Shown: positions 52,796 to 61,667 of the stretch, piece after piece
Numbering within the stretch: the stretch's first letter is position 1
How the letters are laid out: each line of letters begins with the position of its first letter
NCBI GenBank assembly: GCA_938075155.1
Contig: CALJGL010000010.1
Span: 1-64,000, forward strand
Length of the DNA: 64,000 nt
Origin: UBA12191 sp009937185
GTDB lineage: Bacteria; Planctomycetota; UBA8108; UBA1146
Direction of reading: 5' to 3'
Program-made: the position numbers and the translations under genes
The notes under the pieces: generated by a model
What the model was told of the DNA's origin: nothing
The model's database searches: none
Seen by the model: the letters and a program-made list of their open reading frames with translations, nothing else

Positions 52796-52868
52796 GCTGT
52801 CCCCTTTCAGGATCCTATTTTCGCAATTCTGACACGAGGGTCAAGGTCGGGGTTGGTGGAGGTGACCG

Positions 52869-53981
52869 ATGGGAGGTGATAGCCTGCTGGGGTTACCACA
52901 GGAAACGGTATTGAATTTGGGGTTTTTAATGGGGCCGCTGGAATGCGATCATCTTGTTGTTGGGGCCGGTTCTACCGGTCTTGCTGTCGTGGATCATTTG
53001 CTCCGCAGAGAAGCGGGCTCAGTGCTTCTGATCGACAGCCATGAAACCCCTCAATCTCGCTTAGGAGCCCCTAGAGCTCCTCTCATTCCCGCTGAAGGTG
53101 ATCGTTGGTCTCGGTGGAGTCGTCGAGGTCAAGAGCTCTATGAGGGCTGGGACAGCTGGCTTGAGATCGACCCCGGACTTCGCAGAAGCGGAGTGTTGAT
53201 CATGGGGGAACAGTCCGCGACCGATGGTGAAATTTTAGATTCCGAAAAAATGAAGCATCGCTGGTCCGGATTGAGTGACACCGATTCGTGGGCCACATTT
53301 CTGGGACATGGAGCCACTGTGGATGCCATGGAGGTGACCAGTGCTCTGATGTGGCGCATGAGAAAAGGTGGAGGCCGTTTCCATGGAGGAGCCGCATTGC
53401 ATTCTCTCGAAGAGGCTTCAGATGGAGTCCATTTTTCCACTTCGAGACGTGAAGGTTTTGCTTCTCATGTCTTTCTCTGTATCGGTGCTCATTCGACCAA
53501 ACTTCTTGAAGGCTTTGGTGTGCGCCATGGCCATCGGCTTGAAACAGTTTCTGAGTTCACTCTGGCTTGGGACGGCGAGGTGCCACCCTTGATTCATTGG
53601 CCCAAAGAAAGAGCGGTCTTGTTTCGATCATCGAAAGATGAAGTGGAAATCTTACTTCAGGCAGATTTAGAGGATGCGGATCTACCCGGCCCTCTGCCGG
53701 ATCCCACTGTTTGTTGGGAGGCTCTCTCTGAATTCCGAAAGAAATGGTGCTCTTGGCTTCCACCGTTGGAAGTCGCCGCTGTAAAGCGAGCAAGAGCACG
53801 GCATCGAGTTTCTTTCTCGGCAGAATCTAGCACTCTCTATGCGAGTGCCGGAGGCCGAATAGTCATGCCAGGCTCTTGTGGCGAGCACAGCGAGTTACTT
53901 TTTCCTGTGATGGCAGAAGAGGCCGTCGAGCAGGTCCTTGCCGGCAGTACTGGTGGACTTCTAGAGGATCTTGAAGGGTAA
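52869..53981 (+). CDS. FAD-dependent (DadA/DAO-like) oxidoreductase
   Basis: 370 residues. GAGSTG at 32-37 is the FAD-binding turn followed by LLIDSHE; the middle follows the glycine/D-amino acid oxidase layout (VTSALMWRMRKGGGRFHGG, FLCIGAHSTKLL). Start ATG 52869 has GGAGG five to six bases upstream; ATG 52929 also fits. The preferred substrate is unknown, presumably an amine. First gene of an operon with a class IV aminotransferase and an acyl-CoA synthetase. Confidence 0.75.
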   Translation: MGGDSLLGLPQETVLNLGFLMGPLECDHLVVGAGSTGLAVVDHLLRREAGSVLLIDSHETPQSRLGAPRAPLIPAEGDRWSRWSRRGQELYEGWDSWLEIDPGLRRSGVLIMGEQSATDGEILDSEKMKHRWSGLSDTDSWATFLGHGATVDAMEVTSALMWRMRKGGGRFHGGAALHSLEEASDGVHFSTSRREGFASHVFLCIGAHSTKLLEGFGVRHGHRLETVSEFTLAWDGEVPPLIHWPKERAVLFRSSKDEVEILLQADLEDADLPGPLPDPTVCWEALSEFRKKWCSWLPPLEVAAVKRARARHRVSFSAESSTLYASAGGRIVMPGSCGEHSELLFPVMAEEAVEQVLAGSTGGLLEDLEG

Positions 53982-53985
53982 CGAA

Positions 53986-54873
53986 ATGGTCACTGATCAA
54001 GAGAACCCTCGTTCATGGTTTTGGCATGACGGCGTGAAATCTATTTTAACAGATGCACGCATTTCGTTTATGACACCTGCATTGTTGTATGGTGAATCCG
54101 CATTCGAAACGATACGGATTGAAAATGGTGTTCCATTGTTCTTGGAGGACCATCTCTCCCGTCTGGAGTCTTCCTTAGAGTCATTAGAGATCGAGGTGAA
54201 TGATTGCTCTCAGCGAGTGAAGAGAGGAATCCAGGAGTTGTCTGTCGAAATGGAAAAAGACATACTTTGGAGAATTAGAGTTACCGTGTTTCGTGATTCG
54301 GTCTCAATGAATGGGCTCGATTTTAAGTCAACGGATGGGCACGTTTTCATCACGGCAACGCCTCTCAAAGTTGACGAAGATCCGAGCGGCATTTCCGCCA
54401 AAGTAGTCAACGTGAAGAAGATTCCCCCTGAGTGCCTTGACCCTTCCATTAAGCATGGAAACTACCTGAACAATCTGATCGCTCAGAGGGAAGCGCGAAA
54501 AGCAGGGTTCGATGCTGCTGTGATGTTGACACTAGATGGTGATGTTGCCGAATCCGCGACCGCGAATATTTTCTGGTGTCGCGATCAAAACGTATATACA
54601 TGTTCTCACGAATACGTGCTTCCGGGGATCACCCGTCAATGGGTCATCGAGCAATGTCATAAGCAAGGATTTCAGGTTCATGAAGGGTTGTTTTCGGTGA
54701 AGGAACTTTTCTTAGCAGACGAAATATTTTTCAGTTCTTCGATCCAAGGTCTCGCTTCGGTTTCGAAGCTCGATCATCAATCATGGAGCCATGCGCCCGG
54801 TCCAATGACCCGTAAATTGCGATCTTTATATCAAGAAAGTTGTCAATCGATGGCTGGCAGGAGTGTTCTCTGA
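53986..54873 (+). CDS. Class IV aminotransferase (branched-chain/D-amino acid/ADC lyase family)
   Basis: 295 residues from ATG 53986 (AAGGG seven bases before). Fold-type IV PLP signatures: LLYGESAFETIRIENG near the start, SIKHGNYLNNLIAQREARKAGFDAAVML with the PLP lysine in KHGNY, and VAESATANIFWC. The family includes BCAT, D-amino acid transaminase and aminodeoxychorismate lyase, which the sequence alone does not separate. It starts five bases after the oxidoreductase stop and overlaps the next gene. Confidence 0.85.
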   Translation: MVTDQENPRSWFWHDGVKSILTDARISFMTPALLYGESAFETIRIENGVPLFLEDHLSRLESSLESLEIEVNDCSQRVKRGIQELSVEMEKDILWRIRVTVFRDSVSMNGLDFKSTDGHVFITATPLKVDEDPSGISAKVVNVKKIPPECLDPSIKHGNYLNNLIAQREARKAGFDAAVMLTLDGDVAESATANIFWCRDQNVYTCSHEYVLPGITRQWVIEQCHKQGFQVHEGLFSVKELFLADEIFFSSSIQGLASVSKLDHQSWSHAPGPMTRKLRSLYQESCQSMAGRSVL

Positions 54874-56831
54874 TGGTGAAGGCTTGGATACCGACAACCG
54901 AAATCGTCGACGCGAGCAATATCGTCCGCTGGATGCGTGATCTGGGTCATGTGGTGGATGCCGAAAACCCTGCTGTTGCGGTCAATAAATTTATTCGCTG
55001 GAGTCAAGAATCGAGTGCTGACTTTTGGGATGCACTGATGTTGGATCTTGGTGTGGTATGGACTCAAGGTTACGAACAAACAGTAGATCTTTCCAAGGGA
55101 CCTGAATGGGCCGACTGGTTCGTGGGCGGTCGCACCAGTATCGCTTTGAATTGTGTGGATCTTCCAGCCTCCGAAAACCCTGACGATTTAGCTTTGGTAG
55201 GAGAGTCCGAGGACGGCACCGTTCGTCGTTGGACCTTTTCAGAAGCTGCGGATCATGTCGATCAACTCGCGGGTTTGCTTCGTTCGAGAGGAATTCGCCC
55301 CGGTGATCGTATTGGTTGCCTGATGCCGATGGTCGCAGAGGTGGCATTTGCCATGCTGGCGACTATGAAGGTCGGTGCCGTGTTTGTCCCTATATTTAGT
55401 GGATACGCGGCCCCATCCGTTCGAGAAAGGCTCGAAGACGCTTCTGCGAAATTATTGTTTACGGCAGATGTAGGTTTTCGTAGAGGAAAGTCTTTCGACC
55501 TGAAATCTCATGCTGACGCTGCTTTAGAAAACCTAGAATGTGTTGATTCCGTGATTGTCCTGAAGAGGGGTGATGGAAGTTGTTCCATGACGCCGGATCG
55601 AGATCTCTGGTGGGATGATTCTCTTCAACAGGAGTTTGCTGATACGAGCACTGAAATGATGCGGGCTATGGATCCCGCCTTGATGATCTATACCAGTGGA
55701 ACCACTGGTAAACCAAAAGGAACAATCCATACCCATGCCGGCTGTATGGCACAAATGGGCAAAGAACTGCGGTTTAATTTTGACGTTGGAAAGCCAGATG
55801 ATCTTTTTTGGTGGTTCACCGATATCGGCTGGATGATGGGACCTTGGGAGATCATCGGTTGTTGGCTCAACAGAACTGCTTTTCTTGTCTGTGAGGGGGC
55901 TCCTGATTACCCCGCTCCCGATCGACTTTGGAAAATGGTGGAGCAACATCGTGTCACACACCTTGGAATCAGTCCCACTGCGATTCGATTACTGATGCGA
56001 TCAGGGGCGGATGTTCTCGAAGGAATCGATCTCTCTTCTTTAAGAATTCTGGGATCCACGGGTGAGCCTTGGGATCCCGATAGTTATCGTTGGTTTTATG
56101 AAAACATCGGCAATTCCCAGCTGCCTGTGATCAATATCTCCGGAGGCACGGACATCGTAGGGTGTTTCCTCGCACCTTTACCTGTTCTCCCCATCAAGGA
56201 AACGTCTCTTCAGTCTCCCGGTTTAGGAATGGATATCGACGTCTTCAACGATGAGGGCGAGCCTATCCGAGAAGAAGTAGGGTATCTCGTTTGTAAAAAC
56301 CCGGCGCCATCGATGACTCGTTCATTATGGAAAGCCGATACGAAATACATCGAAACCTATTGGTCACGTTTCCCAGGAATTTGGAATCATGGTGACTGGG
56401 CGCGAGTTGAAGCGGATGGGCAGTGGTACCTCTCTGGTCGTGCTGATGACACGCTAAATATTGCGGGTCGCAGAGTCGGCCCGGGTGAAGTCGAGTCGGC
56501 ATTGATGGAGCATGCTAGTGTGAGTGAAGCCGCCGCTATTGGTGTACCAGATGATTTGAAGGGCACAGAGCTGATTTGCTTTGTCGTTTTACATGAAGCG
56601 ACTATTGAGAGTGACGAACTGCGGGAAGAATTGAAGGATCAAGTCACTTCGGCACTCGGAAAAGTCGATAGACCCAAATCCATCTTCTTTGTCGACGACC
56701 TACCAAAAACTAGAAGTGCAAAGATCGTACGTCGATTGATTCGCGCTCGTCACTTGGGCGATATGAACATGGGAGACCTCAGCAGTATCGCAAACCCTGA
56801 CGCCCTCGATGGAATCTCTCGCAGCCGATAG
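54873..56831 (+). CDS. AMP-forming acyl-CoA synthetase
   Basis: 652 residues from ATG 54873 (TGATG overlap, CAGGAG nine bases before). ANL superfamily signatures: YTSGTTGKPKGTIHTHAG (P-loop), SGGTDIVGC, HGDWARVEADGQWYLSGRADDTLNIAGRRVGPGEVESAL (hinge and adenylation) and PKTRSAKIVRRLI with the catalytic lysine. The length and N-terminal region resemble acetyl- and propionyl-CoA synthetases. Its operon partners suggest activation of an acid produced by amino acid breakdown, which is only an inference. Confidence 0.88.
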   Translation: MVKAWIPTTEIVDASNIVRWMRDLGHVVDAENPAVAVNKFIRWSQESSADFWDALMLDLGVVWTQGYEQTVDLSKGPEWADWFVGGRTSIALNCVDLPASENPDDLALVGESEDGTVRRWTFSEAADHVDQLAGLLRSRGIRPGDRIGCLMPMVAEVAFAMLATMKVGAVFVPIFSGYAAPSVRERLEDASAKLLFTADVGFRRGKSFDLKSHADAALENLECVDSVIVLKRGDGSCSMTPDRDLWWDDSLQQEFADTSTEMMRAMDPALMIYTSGTTGKPKGTIHTHAGCMAQMGKELRFNFDVGKPDDLFWWFTDIGWMMGPWEIIGCWLNRTAFLVCEGAPDYPAPDRLWKMVEQHRVTHLGISPTAIRLLMRSGADVLEGIDLSSLRILGSTGEPWDPDSYRWFYENIGNSQLPVINISGGTDIVGCFLAPLPVLPIKETSLQSPGLGMDIDVFNDEGEPIREEVGYLVCKNPAPSMTRSLWKADTKYIETYWSRFPGIWNHGDWARVEADGQWYLSGRADDTLNIAGRRVGPGEVESALMEHASVSEAAAIGVPDDLKGTELICFVVLHEATIESDELREELKDQVTSALGKVDRPKSIFFVDDLPKTRSAKIVRRLIRARHLGDMNMGDLSSIANPDALDGISRSR

Positions 56832-56848
56832 GCTCCAAGCTGAGCGTT

Positions 56849-58180
56849 TTACTTCTCGTCGGTTTTTGACACGCCTAGGAATGCTCTCGGGTCGGCGGCA
56901 TCTCGCAATCCGTCACCTAAGAAATTGTATGCGAGTACAGCCAAGAAAATAAAGAAGCCTGGAGTGATCAACCATGGGTTGTATTTCATCACTTCAGTGA
57001 CTTGGCAATCCTTGAGAAGCAAACCCCATGAAGAGTCCGGCTCGGTGATCCCGAATCCGAGGTAAGACAAAGCCACCTCTCCAAGAATGTAATACGGAAC
57101 ATAGAGGGTGGCGGTGACGATCACGATGGAGGCTGTATTCGGTAGTAAGTGTCTAATGATGACACGCAGTGAGGACCCTCCAAGAGAGCGTGCTGCTAAG
57201 GCATACTCACTTTCTCTGAGACTGAGAACCATACCCCTAATCATTCTTCCTGTGCTGGCCCAACCGACGATAGCCAGAATGGCCACGATCATGATGTATG
57301 TCTGTCGAGAACTGAGATCGTTAGGAAGCGCATATCGCAGTGTCAGGATTAAGTAAAGACCCGGAATGGCGAGAAGCAATTCGACCAGTCTCATCAGAAG
57401 GAAATCCCAGATTCCGCCAAAGTAACCGGCGAGTCCGCCGATGAAGAGACCGATCGTGATACTGATAAATATACCTATGAGTCCCACTGACAGAGAGACC
57501 TGCCCGCCGTAAAGAATACGGGTCCATAGATCTCGTCCGAGAATATCTGTCCCCATCATGAAGAGGCCGTAGTGAAGATTGTCGACTTTGGGACAATCCT
57601 CGTTCTTGAGACCCATCAGTTGGAAATTCCCGTGAATTTTGAAGAAACCACAAAGGCTGAAAACTTCGTGTCTTTCGTCAGATCCAATAAAGAAACGGAT
57701 CGGGATCGAGATATTTCTGTCTTCGGCGAGGAGGTACTCCATCTCTCCATATTCATCCCAGGATTCGTACTCTCTGAGTGGATGGACATGGGGGCGAAGT
57801 GTGAAGGAACCTGAGGAATCATGAAAATGAACCCCGCCGGTGAACCAGTCCCAACGTTTTTCATAAGTGGAAAGAATCACCTCTTCGAAGTTCTCGTCTT
57901 CACCGATCAGTTCTCCCGTTTTGGCGACGGAGTATCCTCCGAGCAGCATCGGACCGTACTTGACGGTGTATTTGTTGGTTTCGTTCATTCCGTAAGGAGC
58001 GATGAAACCACCAAAGCTGCACATGAGGTAAAGCGAGACGAGGATAAACAATCCTACCATCGCTAATTTGTTCTTACGCAAACGGTGCCAGAGTATTTCC
58101 CAAGGTCCGCGTGGTGGAGGCATATCTGAGTGTTGGCTGTCTGTATTTTGGTTGTCGGGGTTTTGGCTGGAGTCATTCAT
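56849..58180 (-). CDS. Oligopeptide ABC transporter permease (OppC/DppC type)
   Basis: 443 residues, longer than the usual 300. The N-terminus has one segment (LAMVGLFILVSLYLMCSF). An insertion of about 150 residues (charged, with aromatic residues) lies between the first and second transmembrane helices, on the outside. The permease core has the EAA-type loop (EYALAARSLGGSSLRVIIRHLLPN) for the ATPase and GTDILGRDLWTRILYGG at its start. No ATPase gene is next to it. It starts at the last base of the OppB-type gene. Confidence 0.88.
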   Translation of the reverse strand: MNDSSQNPDNQNTDSQHSDMPPPRGPWEILWHRLRKNKLAMVGLFILVSLYLMCSFGGFIAPYGMNETNKYTVKYGPMLLGGYSVAKTGELIGEDENFEEVILSTYEKRWDWFTGGVHFHDSSGSFTLRPHVHPLREYESWDEYGEMEYLLAEDRNISIPIRFFIGSDERHEVFSLCGFFKIHGNFQLMGLKNEDCPKVDNLHYGLFMMGTDILGRDLWTRILYGGQVSLSVGLIGIFISITIGLFIGGLAGYFGGIWDFLLMRLVELLLAIPGLYLILTLRYALPNDLSSRQTYIMIVAILAIVGWASTGRMIRGMVLSLRESEYALAARSLGGSSLRVIIRHLLPNTASIVIVTATLYVPYYILGEVALSYLGFGITEPDSSWGLLLKDCQVTEVMKYNPWLITPGFFIFLAVLAYNFLGDGLRDAADPRAFLGVSKTDEK

Positions 58181-59355
58181 TAGGACAACCTTACCCTCGG
58201 GTCAACAACCGCCAGCAATAGATCTGCGATCAAATTTCCGAAGACCAGCAACAAGGTCGAGATCAATACGCTAGCGAGTACCAAGGGTTCATCTTTAGCA
58301 CTGATGGCTTCGAAAATGAGGCGACCCAGTCCAGGCCAATTCATCACAATCTCAACAAGAAGCGAACCGCTGAGTAGGCTGGCCAATGAGTATCCAAACA
58401 GAGTGACAAGCGGATTGACGGCGTTTCTGAAGGCATGTTTGAAAAGTACGCCGTTGTTTGAAACACCTTTGGCTCTCGCCGTTCTGACATAATCCTGACT
58501 CAGTGCTTCGATCATGTTGCCACGTGCCTGCCGCATATATCCTGCCATGGAAGAGGTGCCGAGTACTAATGCGGGAAGAATGAGATGGTGAGCCCGGTCA
58601 CTGATTTTTCCCCAAAATCCAAAGGTGTCGTAATCGAGAGATCGCATGTCTCCGATGGGGAAAAGCCCCGTATAGGAGGCAAAGAGCATCGCCAAGAGCG
58701 CAAAGAAGACTGTCGGAATCGACAATCCCAAAAATGCGATGATACCTGCGGAGTGGTCGAGTCGAGAGTTTGGTTTAACGGCAGCAAAGACTCCGAGTGG
58801 GATGCCTAATCCGTAGGCAATTAGGAGTGCTGCGATAGAGAGTGTCAGAGTGTTTAGAAGTCGCTCTTTAATGATCCCAAAGACAGGGCGATTGAACTTA
58901 TAGGAAATACCGAAATCGAGTGTCATGGCATTTACGAGCCATGAAAAGAATCCTTCGATCGCACCGACCTTGCGATAGACCACGGCTTCGTCGTCGCATT
59001 GGTAGTTTGCTGAATTGATGTTGAACTTTAGAAGGGAGCGACTCGCTTCCTTCGCGTTCACAACAGTGCCGTCTTTTAAAATTTGCGGTCTGTATTCACC
59101 GGTATCTTCGAACTTCCACTCATGGCCTTGGTCCGAAAAGGTGCCGAGGGCGACGAGTTCTGACCGGTTGAGCCGAATCAGGAGACCCGCATTTTCCTTT
59201 TGCCTCAGAACCTCAGTAGTGGACCGAGCGGGGTCCGCTTCCATCTGGCTGTAGAAATCTCCGGGTGCTTGCTTGAGAAGCAAGAACGTGAGAAGTGAGA
59301 CCACCAAAACCAAAGGTGGAATCGAGAGAAGTCTGCGCAGGCTGAAGGTCAGCAA
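58180..59355 (-). CDS. Oligopeptide ABC transporter permease (OppB/DppB type)
   Basis: 391 residues with an insertion of about 70 residues after the first transmembrane helix (RRLLSIPPLVLVVSLLTFLLLKQAPGDFY), then the usual five helices. The EAA loop is in QDYVRTARAKGVSNNGVLFKHAFRNAVNPLVTLFG. Partner of the OppC-type permease; with the binding protein 16 bases upstream it forms an importer for peptides, nickel or sugars, ATPase not in the window. Confidence 0.9.
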   Translation of the reverse strand: MLTFSLRRLLSIPPLVLVVSLLTFLLLKQAPGDFYSQMEADPARSTTEVLRQKENAGLLIRLNRSELVALGTFSDQGHEWKFEDTGEYRPQILKDGTVVNAKEASRSLLKFNINSANYQCDDEAVVYRKVGAIEGFFSWLVNAMTLDFGISYKFNRPVFGIIKERLLNTLTLSIAALLIAYGLGIPLGVFAAVKPNSRLDHSAGIIAFLGLSIPTVFFALLAMLFASYTGLFPIGDMRSLDYDTFGFWGKISDRAHHLILPALVLGTSSMAGYMRQARGNMIEALSQDYVRTARAKGVSNNGVLFKHAFRNAVNPLVTLFGYSLASLLSGSLLVEIVMNWPGLGRLIFEAISAKDEPLVLASVLISTLLLVFGNLIADLLLAVVDPRVRLS

Positions 59356-59371
59356 GAGGTTATCTCCGAGT

Positions 59372-61345
59372 TCAGGGGGATTTTTTCCAAAGACTTTCGA
59401 TGTTCCAAGTCAACATTGGACGCAAGAGGCTGGGCCACAGATTTCCGAGCCGATCCTTTTGAACTACAGCGTATGAGTTCGCAGCAATCAGGTAGATCAT
59501 CGGAATGTTTTGACCGATCAATTCTTGAACTTCGTCGTAGTACTTCTTGCGCACTTTGTTGTCGAGTTCTCCATCCATCATGGCCATGAGCTCGTCGATG
59601 CGTGCTTCCCATTCCGTGGCAGGTTCCGGTTGTTGTGGATACCAAGCATGAAGGCGGCCGCTGGAGAGGGTGATGTTTTTGCCATTGGCGGGGTCGGGTG
59701 GAACGCCTGATCCCCAACCGAGCAGAATCATATCCCATTTATGGCTGTCTCTAAGGCTGGTCACGAGGTCATTGAAAATGATGGGTTTGAAGTTGACGTC
59801 GAGACCAGCGCTTTTTAGGTTCTTGCTGAGCAGGTTTCCGACTTGTTGGCGAAGGTTATTCTCAACATTGGTATTCAACGAGAATGAAATTTTTCGACCT
59901 TTGTCATCTTCGCGGATACCGTCACCGTCTTTGTCGATCCATCCCAATTCGTCGAGAAGCGCTCCTGCTTTCTCAAGTGAGTGTGGGTATTTCTGAACAC
60001 CATTGTGATACCAACTGATATTACCGGGAGTAATGCTGGACCATATGGGAGTCGCTCGGCCTTGGAATGCTGTTCTCTTGATGCCGTCTCGATCGATGGC
60101 GTGGTTGACCGCCTGGCGAAACTTGAGATTGTTGAACCAGTATGATTTTGCGGGATCGACAAATGGTTCTCCAGAGTCTGCGTCTTTTCCCGGATGAAGA
60201 TTGAAGCATACCCAATTGGAATTCAGGCTCACTCCCAATCGTACCAGGTCTGCTGCGTTACTCTTCTCCATAGCCAAGGCTTCTTTGAAGTGGTCCGCTG
60301 GCAAGTCCATGAAGATGTCTAATTCGCCAGCTTCAAACTTTTGCCAATGGAGATTGACGTCCTTCACAAGGACGATCACAACTTGATCAAGGTAAGGCAA
60401 ACGCTGTTGACGAGCATCGACCTTCCAGTAGTACGGATTGCGTTCGTACACGATCTTTTCTGCGGGAATGTATTGTTTGAGGATGAATGGACCACAGCCG
60501 ATGAGGTCGGCGGGATCACCATTGGAGGTCATTTGTTGGAGGAGAGTCGGGTCCTCTGCTTGAAGGTGGGTGTTCCACTTGTGTTCAGGAATGATGCTGG
60601 CATTGCCGACGTGAGTCAGGAACTGTGAGTCAATTCTATCCAGTGTGAAAACGAGGGCGTTTCTGTCTTTATCTGCGGAAACCTTAGGTAAAGTACCCGT
60701 GATCGGATGCTTGAAGCCATCTTTGATACTGGTGGCAATCTTGGGATGAAAAATTGCTTGGAAAGAAAACAGGGCATCCTCGACATCGCAAACTTCTCCG
60801 TCTGACCAACGGATGCCGTCTCTCATGAAAAATGTCCAGGTGAGAAGATCGTCTGAAATCTCCCATGATTTCGCCAACTCAGGCTCGGCTTCCCATTTTC
60901 CATTGTTGTAGGAAACGAGGGAGGAGAAGGCGAGGGCTCTAATCTCCTGATCAGTCGCACCTTTGGGTTCGACAGGGTTGAATGTTTCCACTTCACCGAG
61001 AATCGCGTAGACCAACCGTCCGCCGTAGGTTCCTGTGCGATTTTTGACGCTGGCATCAGGGCTGAGACTTCCGGCGAAGGGCGGAGTGGGGGTGCCCACT
61101 GGGAGATTCATGTCGACTGTTGGCTCGGGTTGCTTGTCCCTTTTGTTACGAATCCGCACCACAGGCTTTTTTGCGACAGGATTGTCGAGGGTCTCTGTTG
61201 CGCCGTTTGGGGAGCTCGATTCTGTATTTTTGGCCCCTTCTTGTTTGACGCATCCGCCGATCAAGAGCAGAAGGAGGGTCAATTGGAGAATCTTTGTCAT
61301 AGAGTTCTGACAAGAGACTTTTGGAAGTCTGAAAAGTGAATGCAT
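59372..61345 (-). CDS. Family 5 ABC transporter substrate-binding lipoprotein
   Basis: 657 residues. Lipobox LLIGGC (Cys near 32) after a hydrophobic segment; ATG 61300 is a possible later start, but 61345 has GAGG four bases before. The mature protein is the SBP_bac_5 type: GGRLVYAILGEVETFNPVEP, LAKSWEISDDLLTWTFFMRDGIRWSDGEVCDVEDALFSF and RQAVNHAIDRDGIKRTAF. It begins a three-gene importer operon (binding protein, two permeases). The ligand is not predictable. Confidence 0.9.
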   Translation of the reverse strand: MHSLFRLPKVSCQNSMTKILQLTLLLLLIGGCVKQEGAKNTESSSPNGATETLDNPVAKKPVVRIRNKRDKQPEPTVDMNLPVGTPTPPFAGSLSPDASVKNRTGTYGGRLVYAILGEVETFNPVEPKGATDQEIRALAFSSLVSYNNGKWEAEPELAKSWEISDDLLTWTFFMRDGIRWSDGEVCDVEDALFSFQAIFHPKIATSIKDGFKHPITGTLPKVSADKDRNALVFTLDRIDSQFLTHVGNASIIPEHKWNTHLQAEDPTLLQQMTSNGDPADLIGCGPFILKQYIPAEKIVYERNPYYWKVDARQQRLPYLDQVVIVLVKDVNLHWQKFEAGELDIFMDLPADHFKEALAMEKSNAADLVRLGVSLNSNWVCFNLHPGKDADSGEPFVDPAKSYWFNNLKFRQAVNHAIDRDGIKRTAFQGRATPIWSSITPGNISWYHNGVQKYPHSLEKAGALLDELGWIDKDGDGIREDDKGRKISFSLNTNVENNLRQQVGNLLSKNLKSAGLDVNFKPIIFNDLVTSLRDSHKWDMILLGWGSGVPPDPANGKNITLSSGRLHAWYPQQPEPATEWEARIDELMAMMDGELDNKVRKKYYDEVQELIGQNIPMIYLIAANSYAVVQKDRLGNLWPSLLRPMLTWNIESLWKKSP

Positions 61346-61348
61346 TTG

Positions 61349-61380
61349 ACCTCAGTTTTCTGGAACCTCAGTTTTTTGAA
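61349..61380. repeat. Tandem duplication, 16-base unit x2
   Basis: Two copies of ACCTCAGTTTTCTGGA (two differences), immediately upstream of the binding-protein start codon at 61345. Same unit length as the 61406 array but unrelated sequence. Confidence 0.7.
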
Positions 61381-61405
61381 CTCATGGAGTATTTGCGGTG
61401 CAGGC

Positions 61406-61453
61406 CTGATTCAAGGCAGCACTGATTCAGGGCAGCGCTGATTCAGGGTTCTG
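61406..61453. repeat. Tandem array, 16-base unit x3
   Basis: Three copies of CTGATTCAGGGCAGCG, the last diverged. It lies in the 320-base gap between two divergent transporter operons. The remainder of this gap contains an 8-pair hairpin (GCACCCGG/CCGGGTGC, 61602-61629) just before the plus-strand start, perhaps a leader element. Confidence 0.8.
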
Positions 61454-61667
61454 GTTCGCAGACTCTCCGGGAATGGGAGGATAACGCATTCCACGACGAT
61501 GGCCATGGTAATCGTGAGCCTAGCAGGAGCAGAATACGGCATATATTGGCCGGGATGGTCGAACTGGAAGCCTGTTTAGTTTAAGGTGCCCTCCCGATAG
61601 CGCACCCGGAAGAAGCGTTCCCCGGGTGCACCTTTCTGTGACGGGGTGCGAAGAGGAGAAGTTTCTG

